Source: Moorena sp. SIO3I8
GTDB taxonomy: Bacteria; Cyanobacteriota; Cyanobacteriia; Cyanobacteriales; Coleofasciculaceae
Reading direction: 5' to 3'
Assembly: GCF_010692325.1 (NCBI RefSeq)
Contig: NZ_JAAHHW010000038.1
Coordinates: 1-34,212, forward strand
Length of the DNA: 34,212 nucleotides
The stretch's first letter is position 1; the number at the start of each line of letters is the position of its first letter. Under the pieces are notes generated by a model. The model was given only the letters and a program-made list of their open reading frames with translations, was not told the origin of the DNA and ran no database searches. The translations under genes and the position numbers were made by a program. Shown here one piece after another: positions 8,208 to 17,578 of the stretch.

Positions 8208-8280
8208 AGTAGGGAGTAGGGAGTAGGGAGTAGGGAGTAGGGAGTAGGGAGTAGGGAGTAGGGAGTAGGGAGTAGGGAGT
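8208..8280. repeat. 7-bp tandem repeat (AGTAGGG), 10.4 copies
   Basis: This is an uninterrupted perfect array between bioY and lspA. The same heptamer recurs at about 17393-17420. On the minus strand it reads CCCTACT and would lie in the bioY-lspA intergenic transcript if one exists. Confidence 0.95.
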
Positions 8281-8382
8281 GTCAAAGTCGTTTTACGCAT
8301 CAAGGGTGGGTAAGTCCTTTAGTGATTAGTTTTTTGTTAATTAACCCTTATCAATTAACAATTGTATTTTGACCAATGACTT

Positions 8383-8967
8383 TTAATAAAACATTAACTG
8401 CCGTAGAGCAAATGCCACAACGGTGACAGAACAAACTACCACTAGCTGACTCGGTAAAGGCGAAATGGTATATTTCATGATCGCTTCCATGAGAGGCATA
8501 GCCCCAAGCACTGACCAATTGATGCCGTGGAAAATCATCAAATAGCCGACACCATAGGTATGGATGGTTAGTAGACCACACAGGCAGCTAAAGGCCAATG
8601 TTTCGACTCGTGCTTGTACCCGAAAGGCTAAAAAACCACACACCCAGGCTCCAGCAATAAAGCCTAGTATGTATCCAAAGCTCGGTTCTTTGATATAGCC
8701 AATACCTCCACCTTGAGTAAAGACTGGCAGGTTCAAGCCGATGACAACATAGGCAATTTGAGAAAGAGCACCAGCATTTCTGCCTCCTAAACAAGCAGCT
8801 AGTAGGACTGCTCCAATCTGATAGGTAACCCCTAAGGATATAGTTTGAACACCTTGAGTTGACCAATCCCAGGGTGGATTGGAGACAAAGAAGGCTTCTA
8901 GAAACGTGCCGCCGATGGTCAGCAGCAAACCAATTATGGCCCACAAAATCTCATTGGGAGCAGACAC
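8383..8967 (-). CDS. bioY: Biotin transporter substrate-binding subunit BioY
   Basis: BioY is the membrane S-component of an ECF-type biotin importer. The 194 residues contain about six hydrophobic helices. The family signature QGGGIGYIKEPSFGYILGF appears at about residues 86-104, followed by GAWVCGFLAF. The gene starts 37 bases after the bioB stop on the same strand, so the two are probably co-transcribed and combine biotin synthesis with uptake. No ECF ATPase or T-component is adjacent; solitary BioY proteins are known to work or to share a housekeeping ECF module. Confidence 0.95.
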   Translation of the reverse strand: MSAPNEILWAIIGLLLTIGGTFLEAFFVSNPPWDWSTQGVQTISLGVTYQIGAVLLAACLGGRNAGALSQIAYVVIGLNLPVFTQGGGIGYIKEPSFGYILGFIAGAWVCGFLAFRVQARVETLAFSCLCGLLTIHTYGVGYLMIFHGINWSVLGAMPLMEAIMKYTISPLPSQLVVVCSVTVVAFALRQLMFY

Positions 8968-9004
8968 AGTTACATCGATAATCTATTTATTCTGGCTATT
9001 TATT

Positions 9005-10174
9005 CTAAGAGTTATATTCTCCGGGAATCGGAGCTTCACCACCGGTTAGACCCAAAGAGTCCAGCATAGCGTGGTCTTGCTCTGGTGGCTGTCCCAGAGT
9101 GGTGAGGTAGTGTCCAATCAGCATAGCATTGATTCCGGATTTTAGCCCTTTTGCCTGCAATTCACCCATCACAGCTTCTCGCCCACCAGCATAGCGCAGG
9201 ATTTGCTCAGGTAGGATCATCCGGAAAATTGCGATCGCTTTTAGTGCTTCATAGGGGTCTAGCTTCCCAGATTCTCCCAAAGGGGTTCCAGAGCGAGGAT
9301 TGAGCAAATTCAGGGGTACTGATTCCACCTTTAACTCCCGCAGGGCTAGAGCTAAATCCACTCGGTCTGCCCAGCTTTCCCCCATGCCCATAATCCCACC
9401 AGTGCAGGCTTGAATCCCCACTGATTTCAAGTTCTGGATCGTCTCGACGCGATCGCGCCAGCTGTGAGTAGTGACAATTTCTGGGAAAAACCGCTCTGAG
9501 GTTTCTAAGTTGTGGTTGTAGCGAGTTACCCCAGCTTCTTTCAGGGCTTGGGCTTGTTCCGAGGTGACTTCTCCCAAAGCACAGCAAGGCTTAATGCTTG
9601 TTTCGGCAATAATCTCCCGTACCGTTTCCAGAATTTGTTCAAACTCTTTCGATTTAGGACTACTGTACTTTGGTCCACGTCCCTGACTCACTAGGCAAAA
9701 ACGTTTGGCTCCAGCCGCTTCAGCTGCCTTAGCTTGAGCCATTATCTCTTGCTTAGACTTAAGACCATAAATCGGGGAATCAACGCCAGGATGGTGAGCC
9801 GACTGGGCACAGAAGCCACAATTTTCTGAGCAACCACCAGATTTGACATTGACGATACTACACAAATCCACGGTATTACCACAGCAGGCTTGGCGCACTT
9901 TGTCAGCTGCTTGGCACAGCAGCAATATATTATCCTGCCCTTCCAGTTTGGTCAGGGCTAAGGCTTCCTCTCTAGTAATGCGATCGCCTGCAATAATCCC
10001 CTCAGTTAGCTTTTGCAGCCACTGATTCAGGGATGCTGGGGATGTTGAGCATTGTTCTGGTGTACTTGCTGGTGTACTTGCTGGTGTACTTGATAAATCT
10101 ACAGATACACCTACAGCAGTTGACAAAGGTGCTTGAACCACAGTATCTCCCACATATCTCAGCTTTAAAGGCAC
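9005..10174 (-). CDS. bioB: Biotin synthase BioB
   Basis: This radical-SAM enzyme inserts sulfur into dethiobiotin to form biotin. The [4Fe-4S] motif is Cys115-x3-Cys119-x2-Cys122 in SGGCSENCGFCAQS. Typical BioB blocks follow: YNHNLET, GGIMGMGE, VPLNLLNPRSGTPL and YAGGRE. The 389 residues are longer than the roughly 345 of E. coli BioB because of an N-terminal extension of about 45 residues. That extension contains a short tandem repeat (STPASTPASTP) encoded by repeated 12-mers at about 10056-10092. The true start could be further in, but no Met lies between residue 1 and the conserved domain. The gene heads the bioB-bioY unit. Confidence 0.95.
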   Translation of the reverse strand: MPLKLRYVGDTVVQAPLSTAVGVSVDLSSTPASTPASTPEQCSTSPASLNQWLQKLTEGIIAGDRITREEALALTKLEGQDNILLLCQAADKVRQACCGNTVDLCSIVNVKSGGCSENCGFCAQSAHHPGVDSPIYGLKSKQEIMAQAKAAEAAGAKRFCLVSQGRGPKYSSPKSKEFEQILETVREIIAETSIKPCCALGEVTSEQAQALKEAGVTRYNHNLETSERFFPEIVTTHSWRDRVETIQNLKSVGIQACTGGIMGMGESWADRVDLALALRELKVESVPLNLLNPRSGTPLGESGKLDPYEALKAIAIFRMILPEQILRYAGGREAVMGELQAKGLKSGINAMLIGHYLTTLGQPPEQDHAMLDSLGLTGGEAPIPGEYNS

Positions 10175-10233
10175 CCCTCACTATACCACCTTAGAGTAAG
10201 TTAGCTAGTGAAACCTACTACACCAACTCAAAA

Positions 10234-10275
10234 TTTAACCTTTTCTTAATTATAATTTAACCTAATGCTTAACCT
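10234..10275 (+). promoter_or_regulatory. Pho box upstream of pstS, four 8-mers at about 11-bp spacing
   Basis: TTTAACCT (10234-10241), CTTAATTA (10245-10252), TTTAACCT (10256-10263) and CTTAACCT (10268-10275) are spaced by 3, 3 and 4 bases. They match the cyanobacterial SphR/PhoB box (YTTAAYYW repeats). A -10-like TATGGT follows at 10282-10287. The array should activate pstS on phosphate starvation. Confidence 0.85.
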
Positions 10276-10335
10276 ACTCTTTATGGTAGAGCGGTACACT
10301 CCGGCTGTGACGCCTAAAAAAATCAAGCCAATTCC

Positions 10336-11328
10336 ATGTTGTCTCAAAAGAATAATTTATTGTCAATAGCATTGATCACCACCTTAGCCATGGGGATTAC
10401 CTCCTGTGGTGGTTCAAGCCCTAAAGTTAAGGTGGATGGTTCCAGCACTGTATTTCCCATCTCTGAGGCAATGGCGGAAGAGTTCCAGAAAGCCAATCCG
10501 GGAATCCTTGTTAATGTCGGTGTCTCTGGTACTGGTGGTGGATTCAAGAAATTTTGTGCTGGAGAAACCCATATTTCCAACGGCTCCCGTCCGATCAAAG
10601 AATCAGAAATAGAACTTTGCAAGAAGGGAGGAATTGAGTACATCGAATTACCCATCGCCTTTGATGGACTCTCTGTAGTAGTTAACAAAGAAAATAACTT
10701 TGCTAGCTGCCTAAAAATTTCTGAACTCAAAAAAATGTGGGAGCCAGCAGCTCAAGACAAAATCAAAAACTGGAAGCAAATTCGTCCTGGTTTCCCTGAT
10801 ACCAAACTAGGACTTTATGGCCCAGGAACTGACTCGGGAACCTATGACTACTTTATGGAAAACACGGTTGGTAAAGACAAGGGCTCTCGGGGCGACTATA
10901 CCGCTAGTGAAGATGACAATTTGCTTGTTCAAGGGGTATCGAATGATAAGGGTGGACTAGCCTTCTTTGGTTACGCCTACTACGAAGAAAACAAAGATAA
11001 ACTCAAACTTTTAAAGATTAATGGAGGAAGTGGTTGCATTGCTCCTAGCACAGCAACTATTGCCGATGGAAGTTACAAACCTCTAGCTCGCCCAGAGTTT
11101 ATCTACGTCAATAAAGAGGCTGCAACTCAACCTGAAGTTAAAGCATTTGTAGAGTATCAGTTGGCAGCAGCAAATTCCAAATTAATTTCAGAAGTTGGCT
11201 ATGTTCCCATGCCAGAAGACATTATGATGTTGGTGAGAAAGCGTTTTAGCGATGGCAAAGTTGGTACAGTCTTTTCTAATGCTCCTAAAGGCTCCAAAGT
11301 GAAACAGCTATTGATGAAAGGGAAATAA
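10336..11328 (+). CDS. pstS: Phosphate ABC transporter substrate-binding lipoprotein
   Basis: This periplasmic protein captures phosphate and delivers it to PstCA. An N-terminal lipoprotein signal ends at the lipobox ITSC (Cys24). Phosphate-binding features are visible: [38 protein letters not shown] and [12 protein letters not shown]. The 330-residue length and sequence match the PstS/SphX group of cyanobacteria. It is first in the pst cluster and preceded by a four-repeat Pho box. A 280-base gap with an inverted-repeat element separates it from pstC, which would allow more PstS than permease to be made. That regulatory point is inference. Confidence 0.95.
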   Translation: MLSQKNNLLSIALITTLAMGITSCGGSSPKVKVDGSSTVFPISEAMAEEFQKANPGILVNVGVSGTGGGFKKFCAGETHISNGSRPIKESEIELCKKGGIEYIELPIAFDGLSVVVNKENNFASCLKISELKKMWEPAAQDKIKNWKQIRPGFPDTKLGLYGPGTDSGTYDYFMENTVGKDKGSRGDYTASEDDNLLVQGVSNDKGGLAFFGYAYYEENKDKLKLLKINGGSGCIAPSTATIADGSYKPLARPEFIYVNKEAATQPEVKAFVEYQLAAANSKLISEVGYVPMPEDIMMLVRKRFSDGKVGTVFSNAPKGSKVKQLLMKGK

Positions 11329-11336
11329 ATAATAGT

Positions 11337-11518
11337 AAAGGATGCATTAAAGGATGAAGGCTGAAGGCTGAAGGCTGAAAAGAACCAAGTTGCTAAGTCA
11401 CCTTGTAAGTCACCTTGATAGATATCACCACTACACCTATGAGTAGAATTATTTCATTCCTCACACTTGATTCCTCACACTTAATTTCTCACAATTGAGC
11501 CTTCATCCTTTATCCTTT
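11337..11518. repeat. Inverted-repeat element inside the pst operon
   Basis: AAAGGATGAAGGCT (11349-11362) is perfectly complementary to 11498-11511, and AAAGGAT is repeated on the outside. Directly after the left arm, GAAGGCT occurs three times (11356-11376). In the core, AAGTCACCTTG occurs twice and CACACTT-type motifs recur. An mRNA crossing pstS-pstC would carry a long-range hairpin. Confidence 0.7.
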
Positions 11519-11610
11519 AGCATTCGCACTGCATCCTACCCTAATATAATGCTATCAAGCGAACACACTTGCTCCTTCAAACTTGCTCCTTCACACTTAA
11601 TACTTTACTG

Positions 11611-12621
11611 ATGTCTACCACTCCCTCATCTTTTGAGTCATCAGACTCTGAGATGTTTCGACCAAACCGGCAGTTAAACAAGCGGGTAGAACTGGTAGTA
11701 AAAATAATTTTTGCTACCTTTGCCTTGGTTTCTGTCGCAACTACCATCGGCATTGTTCTAACCCTAATATTTGAAACAGTAGGATTTTTCCAAGAAGTAT
11801 CACTCTTGAAATTCCTGAGTGATAAAGCATGGACTCCCTTGTTTCCTAATCCGAAGTTTGGCATTTTTGTGCTGATTAGTGCCACCTTCCTGACCTCTGT
11901 AATCGCGCTGATGGTGGCATTACCTCTGGGATTGCTTGCAGCTATCTACTTGAGTGAATATGCATCTAGTGGTATCCGTCGCTGGCTCAAACCTGCCCTA
12001 GAAATATTAGCAGGGGTTCCTACAGTGGTATTTGGTTACTTCGCCCTGATGGTAGTTAGCCCCCGCTTAAGAGATTGTATTGATCTTATTAATTGGGGTA
12101 TAGCATTTATTGGTCGGGTTATACCATTTATTCCCGAGTCATTTGCTATTCCCGAGTTAAAAGGATTCAATGCCTTAAGCGCTGGGATTGTTTTAGGAAT
12201 AGCCATTATTCCTATGATAGCTTCCCTCAGTGAAGATGCCATCTATGCTGTACCCAACAGTTTAAGACAAGGTGCTTATGCCTTGGGGGCAACTAAACGA
12301 GAAACCATCATCGGAGTAGTAATACCAGCAGCATTATCTGGAATTGTTGCTTCCTTTGTACTAGCAGTTTCCCGTGCTGTAGGTGAAACCATGATTGTTA
12401 GCATTGCTGCCGGTCAAAATCCCACCTTGGGACTAAATCCCCTAGTACCAGTGATGACCATGACAGCCTATATTGTTCAGGTGAGCTTAGGAGATACACC
12501 AGCAGGTTCCCTAGCTTACAAAACTATTTTTTCTGTAGGCATGACCCTGTTCTTACTGACCTTAGCCCTAAATATCTTTAGCTTTTGGTTTGTCCGCCGC
12601 TTTCGGGAGAAATACGACTAA
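11611..12621 (+). CDS. pstC: Phosphate ABC transporter permease PstC
   Basis: This is one of the two membrane subunits of the Pst importer. A cytoplasmic N-terminus of about 30 residues is followed by about six helices. The binding-protein-dependent permease loop is seen as [23 protein letters not shown]. The start is placed at ATG 11611 (MSTTPSSF); the frame continues 14 codons upstream into repeat-like CACACTT sequence without a good start. From there the protein has 336 residues, normal for cyanobacterial PstC. Its TAA (12619-12621) overlaps the pstA start by one base, so translation is probably coupled. Confidence 0.94.
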   Translation: MSTTPSSFESSDSEMFRPNRQLNKRVELVVKIIFATFALVSVATTIGIVLTLIFETVGFFQEVSLLKFLSDKAWTPLFPNPKFGIFVLISATFLTSVIALMVALPLGLLAAIYLSEYASSGIRRWLKPALEILAGVPTVVFGYFALMVVSPRLRDCIDLINWGIAFIGRVIPFIPESFAIPELKGFNALSAGIVLGIAIIPMIASLSEDAIYAVPNSLRQGAYALGATKRETIIGVVIPAALSGIVASFVLAVSRAVGETMIVSIAAGQNPTLGLNPLVPVMTMTAYIVQVSLGDTPAGSLAYKTIFSVGMTLFLLTLALNIFSFWFVRRFREKYD

Positions 12622-13529
12622 TGGCACAAGACCTAAAACCTCAAGGAGACGATTCCCCAGGTTACTTCAACCTCGCGCTACCCAAGCGCTACAACTTTGA
12701 TAAAATCTTCGCCTTTGCGGCCTGGGTTGCCATCTTTTTTGGGTTATTCATACTGGCAGTATTGCTGATTGAAGTTTTTAAGGATGGTCTGCCCCGGCTC
12801 GATTGGCAATTTATCAGCAGTCCTCCCTCCCGTAAACCAGACCAAGCTGGTATTTTTCCTCCTTTAATCGGTAGTGTCTGGCTGTTGGTGATAACAGCAA
12901 TGGTCTCTTTTCCCTTGGGAGTAGGGGCGGGTATTTTCTTAGAAGAATATGCCACTGACAACCTGTTGACCCAGATTATTGAAATCAACATCGCTAACCT
13001 AGCTGCTGTACCTTCAATTATTTACGGCTTATTGGGTTTACAAGTGTTTGTTCGGTGGTTGGCTCCCATTACTAATGGTAGGAGCATACTAACTGGTGCC
13101 CTAACCCTATCGTTGTTAATTCTGCCCATCATTATTGTTGCCACCCGTGAAAGTCTACGGGCAATTCCCAATAGTTTGCGTCAAGCGGGTTATGCCTTAG
13201 GAGCAACTCGCTGGCAAGTGATTCGAGAGCATATTTTTCCTCTCGCTTTACCTGGTATCCTGACAGGAACCATTTTGGCACTGTCAAGAGCAATTGGGGA
13301 AACTGCTCCTTTGATTACTATTGGAGCCTTGAGCTTCATTACCAGGCCGCCCATGAACCCACAAGATCCATTTACTGCACTGCCAATTCAAGTTTACAAC
13401 TGGATCTCCCGTCCCCAAGAAGCCTTTCACACTAACGCAGCAGCGGGAATTGTGATGTTGATGGTAGTGCTGTTGGTCATGAATGCCGGAGCAATTTTCC
13501 TGCGAAATAAATTCCAAAGCAATAGATAA
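12621..13529 (+). CDS. pstA: Phosphate ABC transporter permease PstA
   Basis: This second membrane subunit of the Pst importer has 302 residues and six predicted helices. The coupling loop is [24 protein letters not shown]. The start is ATG 12621, which shares its A with the pstC stop codon; an upstream in-frame Met inside pstC is unlikely. pstB follows after about 100 bases. PstA and PstC share the EAA-type loop but differ in N-terminal length, as expected for a heterodimer. Confidence 0.95.
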   Translation: MAQDLKPQGDDSPGYFNLALPKRYNFDKIFAFAAWVAIFFGLFILAVLLIEVFKDGLPRLDWQFISSPPSRKPDQAGIFPPLIGSVWLLVITAMVSFPLGVGAGIFLEEYATDNLLTQIIEINIANLAAVPSIIYGLLGLQVFVRWLAPITNGRSILTGALTLSLLILPIIIVATRESLRAIPNSLRQAGYALGATRWQVIREHIFPLALPGILTGTILALSRAIGETAPLITIGALSFITRPPMNPQDPFTALPIQVYNWISRPQEAFHTNAAAGIVMLMVVLLVMNAGAIFLRNKFQSNR

Positions 13530-13626
13530 AAAGTCAATATACCCACTATTAAAATACAGATTCAAAGGGATGGAAAATTTTTCAGTTTTGATTTCAAAAG
13601 TTTACAATTCCACAGAAGATTTAAAT

Positions 13627-14457
13627 ATGAATTATAACCAAGTTATGGACTGCACAACTTCGTCTGTAGAAGTACAAGATCCGGTTTTACGGGCTGAAAA
13701 GGTTTCCGTCTACTATGGATCATTTTTAGCAGTCAAAGATGTCTATTTAGATATTCCCAAAAACCAAGTTACTGCCTTTATCGGACCGTCCGGTTGTGGA
13801 AAAAGCACCTTGTTGCGGTGTTTTAATCGCTTAAACGACCTGATTCCGGGAGCACGGGTGACAGGTAGAATTACCTTCCATGGGGAAAATCTCTATGATA
13901 AAAAGTTTGACAACAGCATTGAAGAAGTACGTCGCCGCATTGGCATGGTATTCCAAAAGCCAAACCCTTTTCCCAAATCCATTTATGAAAATATTGCCTT
14001 TGGAGCCCGGATTAACGGCTATCAAGGGGACATGGATGAATTAGTGGAGCGCAGTCTTCAACAAGCTGCCCTCTGGGATGAAGTCAAAGATAAACTAAGA
14101 CAGAGTGGTCTGTCTCTATCTGGCGGTCAACAACAGCGTTTGTGTATTGCTCGCGCCTTAGCCATTAAGCCAGAAGTGTTGTTGATGGATGAACCTTGCT
14201 CCGCTCTTGACCCCATCTCCACCCTCAAAGTGGAAGAACTAATGCACGAGCTCAAAGAAAAATATACCATTGTTATCGTTACCCACAACATGCAACAAGC
14301 TACCCGAGTAGCAGACATGACCGCTTTCTATAACGCTAGGGCAACGGAAACAGGTGGCAAACAAGGCTATTTAGTAGAGTTCAATAGAACTGAAGTCATC
14401 TTCCAAAATCCTCAGCAGGAAGCAACCAGGGACTATGTTAGTGGGCGTTTCGGCTAA
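13627..14457 (+). CDS. pstB: Phosphate ABC transporter ATP-binding protein PstB
   Basis: This cytoplasmic ATPase powers PstCA. From ATG 13627 (276 residues) Walker A is GPSGCGKST (53-61), the signature LSGGQQQR (164-171) and Walker B VLLMDEP (184-190). PstB hallmarks are [21 protein letters not shown] and a C-terminus ending DYVSGRFG. Starts at 13570 (AAAGGG just upstream) and 13648 are alternatives. I prefer 13627 because family members have about 260-275 residues. It closes the pst cluster; no phoU follows. Confidence 0.95.
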   Translation: MNYNQVMDCTTSSVEVQDPVLRAEKVSVYYGSFLAVKDVYLDIPKNQVTAFIGPSGCGKSTLLRCFNRLNDLIPGARVTGRITFHGENLYDKKFDNSIEEVRRRIGMVFQKPNPFPKSIYENIAFGARINGYQGDMDELVERSLQQAALWDEVKDKLRQSGLSLSGGQQQRLCIARALAIKPEVLLMDEPCSALDPISTLKVEELMHELKEKYTIVIVTHNMQQATRVADMTAFYNARATETGGKQGYLVEFNRTEVIFQNPQQEATRDYVSGRFG

Positions 14458-14485
14458 ATCCCCCTAACATTTTGCCCTAACATGG

Positions 14486-14646
14486 GGCGTTGCTTAATAA
14501 TGGAATGATTTTAAGAGTTTTGTGGAATGGGCATCTTGCGTGGAATGGGCATCTTGCGTGGAACTGGCATCTTGCCAGTTTCAATATATTTTCGGGCGGG
14601 CAGGATGCCCACTCTACTCCTATTCACAAGAAGATTAAGCAACGCC
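14486..14646. repeat. Inverted-repeat element with an 18-bp tandem core
   Basis: GGCGTTGCTTAA (14486-14497) is perfectly complementary to 14635-14646. The core carries three copies of an 18-mer (GTGGAATGGGCATCTTGC; 14522-14539, 14540-14557, and 14558-14575 with two changes), then GGGCAGGATGCCC. An ORF across this core is just the translated repeat. The element follows pstB. Confidence 0.75.
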
Positions 14647-14709
14647 TAACATCGAGCGAAACCTTGGGTTTTAAACCCAACTCATCGGAGATTTGAGATG
14701 AGACTACAC

Positions 14710-14743
14710 ATCCCATGGCAACAGGCCCGTGGGATTTTTTTTT
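14710..14743 (+). terminator. Rho-independent terminator upstream of psb27
   Basis: ATCCCATGG (14710-14718) pairs with CCGTGGGAT (14727-14735; one G-T pair) and runs into nine T residues. A second hairpin, TTGGGTTT/TAAACCCAA, lies at about 14664-14681. It could end the pst transcript, or close a short transcript starting after 14646. Confidence 0.8.
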
Positions 14744-14819
14744 CTGATGGCGATGATCCCCCCAGTACCAATTCAAGATAGGATCAAATCTGATTATAAA
14801 ATTGGATTTGTTGTCAATC

Positions 14820-15224
14820 ATGCGAATAAAGCGCTACTTATCAGGTTTTATTGCCCTGGTACTGGTTATGGTTATCGGTTTAACTGGTTGTGCCTCAAGT
14901 GGTACAGGCTTAACAGGAGATTACCGTCAGGATACAATAATTGCTCTACAAGAATTAAGACAAGCCCTTGAATTACCAGAAGATTCACCAGATAAGACGG
15001 CAATTCGTGAAAAAGCAACTCTACTGATGAATGACTATGCTTCGCGCTACCGCAGAGATAGATCTGTGTCTACCCTTAATTCCTTCACTACCATGCGAAC
15101 TGCTGTCAATTCCTTGGCTGGTTACTACAGTTCCTATCCCAATCGCCCTTTACCGAAAAAGGTGAAGGATCGTCTAGAGCAGGAATTTTCCCAAGTAGAG
15201 CGTTCTCTCAAACGGGGCGCTTAA
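14820..15224 (+). CDS. psb27: Photosystem II assembly lipoprotein Psb27
   Basis: Psb27 binds CP43 on the lumenal side during photosystem II assembly and repair. The 134-residue length from ATG 14820 fits the family. The signal peptide ends at lipobox LTGC (Cys24). The mature part has the expected four-helix pattern with GDYRQDTIIALQELRQAL, EKATLLMNDYASRYRRD and YSSYPNRPLPKKVKDRLEQE. The frame runs six codons further up, but ATG 14820 places the charged n-region correctly. It appears monocistronic, between the terminator at 14710-14743 and the hairpin at 15235-15255. Confidence 0.95.
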   Translation: MRIKRYLSGFIALVLVMVIGLTGCASSGTGLTGDYRQDTIIALQELRQALELPEDSPDKTAIREKATLLMNDYASRYRRDRSVSTLNSFTTMRTAVNSLAGYYSSYPNRPLPKKVKDRLEQEFSQVERSLKRGA

Positions 15225-15234
15225 GCTGTCGATA

Positions 15235-15255
15235 CCTCGCCTATTGTAGGCGAGG
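15235..15255. terminator. Hairpin after psb27 (9-bp perfect stem)
   Basis: CCTCGCCTA-TTG-TAGGCGAGG lies 10 bases after the psb27 stop. There is no T-run, so termination is inferred from position; it could instead be an mRNA-stabilising hairpin. From here to about 15860 I see no gene. ATTATATGGTTTA (about 15493-15505) recurs inverted near 15645-15657. Confidence 0.6.
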
Positions 15256-15823
15256 CATAACCTGGGTTAACAAAAAAACTGCGAGTAGAAACCTGTCCTA
15301 TCTTCAGGTTTCTTGAGAACATCCCAGGTAAGGGAGGGTAGGATTATCGATGATCTCAAAGTTTTGGCCAATTTTTTGATCTGCTCTCCCCCTAACTCTC
15401 ATTATAAGTAAGAATTTTCCGGAACAGTAGGTAAGAGAGCTGAAAACAGTTAAAGATAATGCCAGCCGAAGCGCGGTTAGGGGTTAGACTAATGATTATA
15501 TGGTTTATCACTACTACTAGGGCTTTAGTTAGCTAATAATCGACAATAATCAAACTTGCTTGACAAATTTAATGATATATGCATCAAATAAAACGATATA
15601 GATTTACCTCTGACCCCTCCCTTGGTGTTTCCCTTTCTATCCCTAAACCATATAATAACTAGCTAAAGCTAATTTTACCAAAAATCCCAGTTAAAAACCC
15701 CTGTGCAATAACGGCGGGGATGAAAACGAGTTAGTGACTTGCTGACCCTCTCGTAGTATCCGTTTAGAATCCCTGATGCTGCACCTGGGGCAGATTTCAA
15801 AAATATTGAACCAATCGGGGATG

Positions 15824-15857
15824 AGTTAGCTGGCTTTTGGCTAACTTTCTGTTCTTT
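15824..15857 (+). promoter_or_regulatory. Hairpin plus T-rich tract immediately before the glycosyl-hydrolase start
   Basis: AGTTAGC (15824-15830) pairs with GCTAACT (15840-15846), followed by TTCTGTTCTTTT. It looks like an intrinsic terminator but ends only about 15 bases before the coding start. It is either a weak terminator for upstream transcription or part of an attenuated leader. Confidence 0.45.
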
Positions 15858-15873
15858 TGTAGTGTTTCTAGGA

Positions 15874-17355
15874 ATGTATAACAGTTTTGTTAAACGGAGG
15901 CAACACCGGCAAGGTCTACATCGTAGCTTGATTGCCGCCTTTGCAGTAGGAAGTAGTCTGTTGAGTCAGTGTTGGTTGGTACCAACCGCTGAGGCAAAAA
16001 CAAAAGCTTATTGCCACTTTACTCAGGAAGCGATCGCTCAAAAAGAAAGCTTAAGAGTTAATTCCTTAAAGGACAACTCAAACTCTAAAATCAGCTACCA
16101 AACCATTATCCAGGAACACGCCAGTTTCTTACAGCAGTGTCGTTCCCAAACCTGGCCGAAGAATCAAGCCATTTGGGTGCGCTTATATCCCTGTGATGCT
16201 CGTCCTGGAGCCCTTGAGGAAACCCTCGACCGTATTGTTAACCAAGGCTACAATCAAGTCTACGTTGAAGTATTTTACGATGGTCGCGTCCTGTTACCAA
16301 AGGCAGATAATCGTACTCCTTGGCCGTCAGTCATACAACAACCGGGGAATGAGAACGTAGATTTATTAGCCCAGGCGATTCAAAAAGGTCGTGAGCGGGG
16401 TTTGCAGGTATATGCCTGGATGTTTACCATGAATTTTGGTTATACCTACGGTCATCGTGCCGAGCGGCAACAGATTCTTGCCCGCAATGGTCGGGGAGAG
16501 ACCAGTTTGTCGGTAGTTAAGAATGGCTCTCAAGTATTTATCGACCCTTATAATCGACAAGCCCAGGTAGACTACTATGAGATGCTTAAGGGTGTATTAA
16601 AGCGACGCCCCGATGGGATTTTATTCGACTACATTCGCTATCCCCGTGGTTCAGGTTCCCAGTCTGTGGCCAGCAGTGTCAAGGATCTTTGGATTTACAG
16701 TGATGCAGCTAAGCAAGCCCTGTATCAACGGGCTGGTAACAATCAAGGTAAGGAGCTAATTCGGCGCTATCTGAGTAAGGGTTCCATTAGTACTAGGGAT
16801 ATAAAAGCTGTCAAAAAGCTCTACCCTGATGAAAAAACTCCCCTGTGGCAAGGTCGCACTCCTTCCCCAAGAGAGAGTACTCGAACTATACAATGGCAGT
16901 TGTGGCAACTCAGTGTTGCTCACGCTGCCCAAGGGATATTAGACTTTCTCAAATTAGGTGAATTGGCAGCAGAGCGAGCTGGGGTACAAGCCGGTGCAGT
17001 GTTTTTCCCTGATGGCAACCAAGTTGTAGGTCGCATGGGTTATGATTCGAGACTACAGCCTTGGGAACATTTTCCCCGTTCCCTGGAATGGCATCCCATG
17101 TCTTATGGTGTTTGTGGTCACACCGGTTGTATTGCCAATTTAGTCAAACGGGTGTTTAAGTGGGCATCGTCGGAAACAGACGTAAAACCAGCATTAGCAG
17201 GAACTTGGGGAAGATCCATAAAAAATCGTCCTTCCCTAGAAAACCAGATGCAGGCATTGCGCCGAGTGACACCACAAATTAACTCAGTCAGCCATTTTGC
17301 TTTCTCTTGGCAAAATCCAGAATTTGACCGCGAGCGAAAGTTTTGCAGATTATAG
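15874..17355 (+). CDS. Secreted family-10-like glycosyl hydrolase (GHL10/DUF187 type)
   Basis: This is a predicted exported enzyme of the glycosyl-hydrolase-like family 10 group, with a TIM-barrel fold. A signal peptide covers about residues 1-41 (RSLIAAFAVGSSLL, then VPTAEAK). The barrel starts at AIWVRLYPC and shows strand and active-site blocks: GYNQVYVEVFYDGR, GLQVYAWMF, FIDPYNRQAQVDYYEML and GILFDYIRYP. The Asp and Tyr residues of FDYIRYP are typical of the family. Substrates for the group are poorly known; bacterial relatives are linked to cell-envelope glycans. A GTG at 15862 is an alternative start, but ATG 15874 has GGA just before it. The gene appears monocistronic. Confidence 0.82.
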   Translation: MYNSFVKRRQHRQGLHRSLIAAFAVGSSLLSQCWLVPTAEAKTKAYCHFTQEAIAQKESLRVNSLKDNSNSKISYQTIIQEHASFLQQCRSQTWPKNQAIWVRLYPCDARPGALEETLDRIVNQGYNQVYVEVFYDGRVLLPKADNRTPWPSVIQQPGNENVDLLAQAIQKGRERGLQVYAWMFTMNFGYTYGHRAERQQILARNGRGETSLSVVKNGSQVFIDPYNRQAQVDYYEMLKGVLKRRPDGILFDYIRYPRGSGSQSVASSVKDLWIYSDAAKQALYQRAGNNQGKELIRRYLSKGSISTRDIKAVKKLYPDEKTPLWQGRTPSPRESTRTIQWQLWQLSVAHAAQGILDFLKLGELAAERAGVQAGAVFFPDGNQVVGRMGYDSRLQPWEHFPRSLEWHPMSYGVCGHTGCIANLVKRVFKWASSETDVKPALAGTWGRSIKNRPSLENQMQALRRVTPQINSVSHFAFSWQNPEFDRERKFCRL

Positions 17356-17392
17356 CAGTTCGACCTTGACTGAGGTACTTATGACCTGAGGG

Positions 17393-17420
17393 GAGTAGGG
17401 AGTAGGGAGTAGGGAGTAGG
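17393..17420. repeat. 7-bp tandem repeat (AGTAGGG)x4
   Basis: Four copies of the same heptamer as at 8208-8280 lie between the convergent glycosyl hydrolase and rpe. The surrounding 17356-17578 has no gene. Confidence 0.85.
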
Positions 17421-17578
17421 TTTTTTAGATCAGGGTCAAACCCAACCCCAACCCCCTCATGAAGCTGCTGCATCGCTTCGACACACCCTACACCCCATAC
17501 TCACGTCTTTGTTAAAAACCTACCCTTATCAGCCCCCTCGACCTCTGATTAAGATTGGCCTAATGGGGATAGTTCTGA

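Noticed and set aside
8208-8280. Possible CRISPR array
   Set aside because: The units are 7 bp with no spacers; the same holds for every tandem array in the window.
8588-8944. 118-codon frame overlapping bioY
   Set aside because: It is a shifted-frame shadow of bioY, which has clear family motifs.
14490-14696. 68-codon frame after pstB
   Set aside because: Its repeated WNGHLA residues are just the translated 18-bp tandem repeat; no ribosome site is present.
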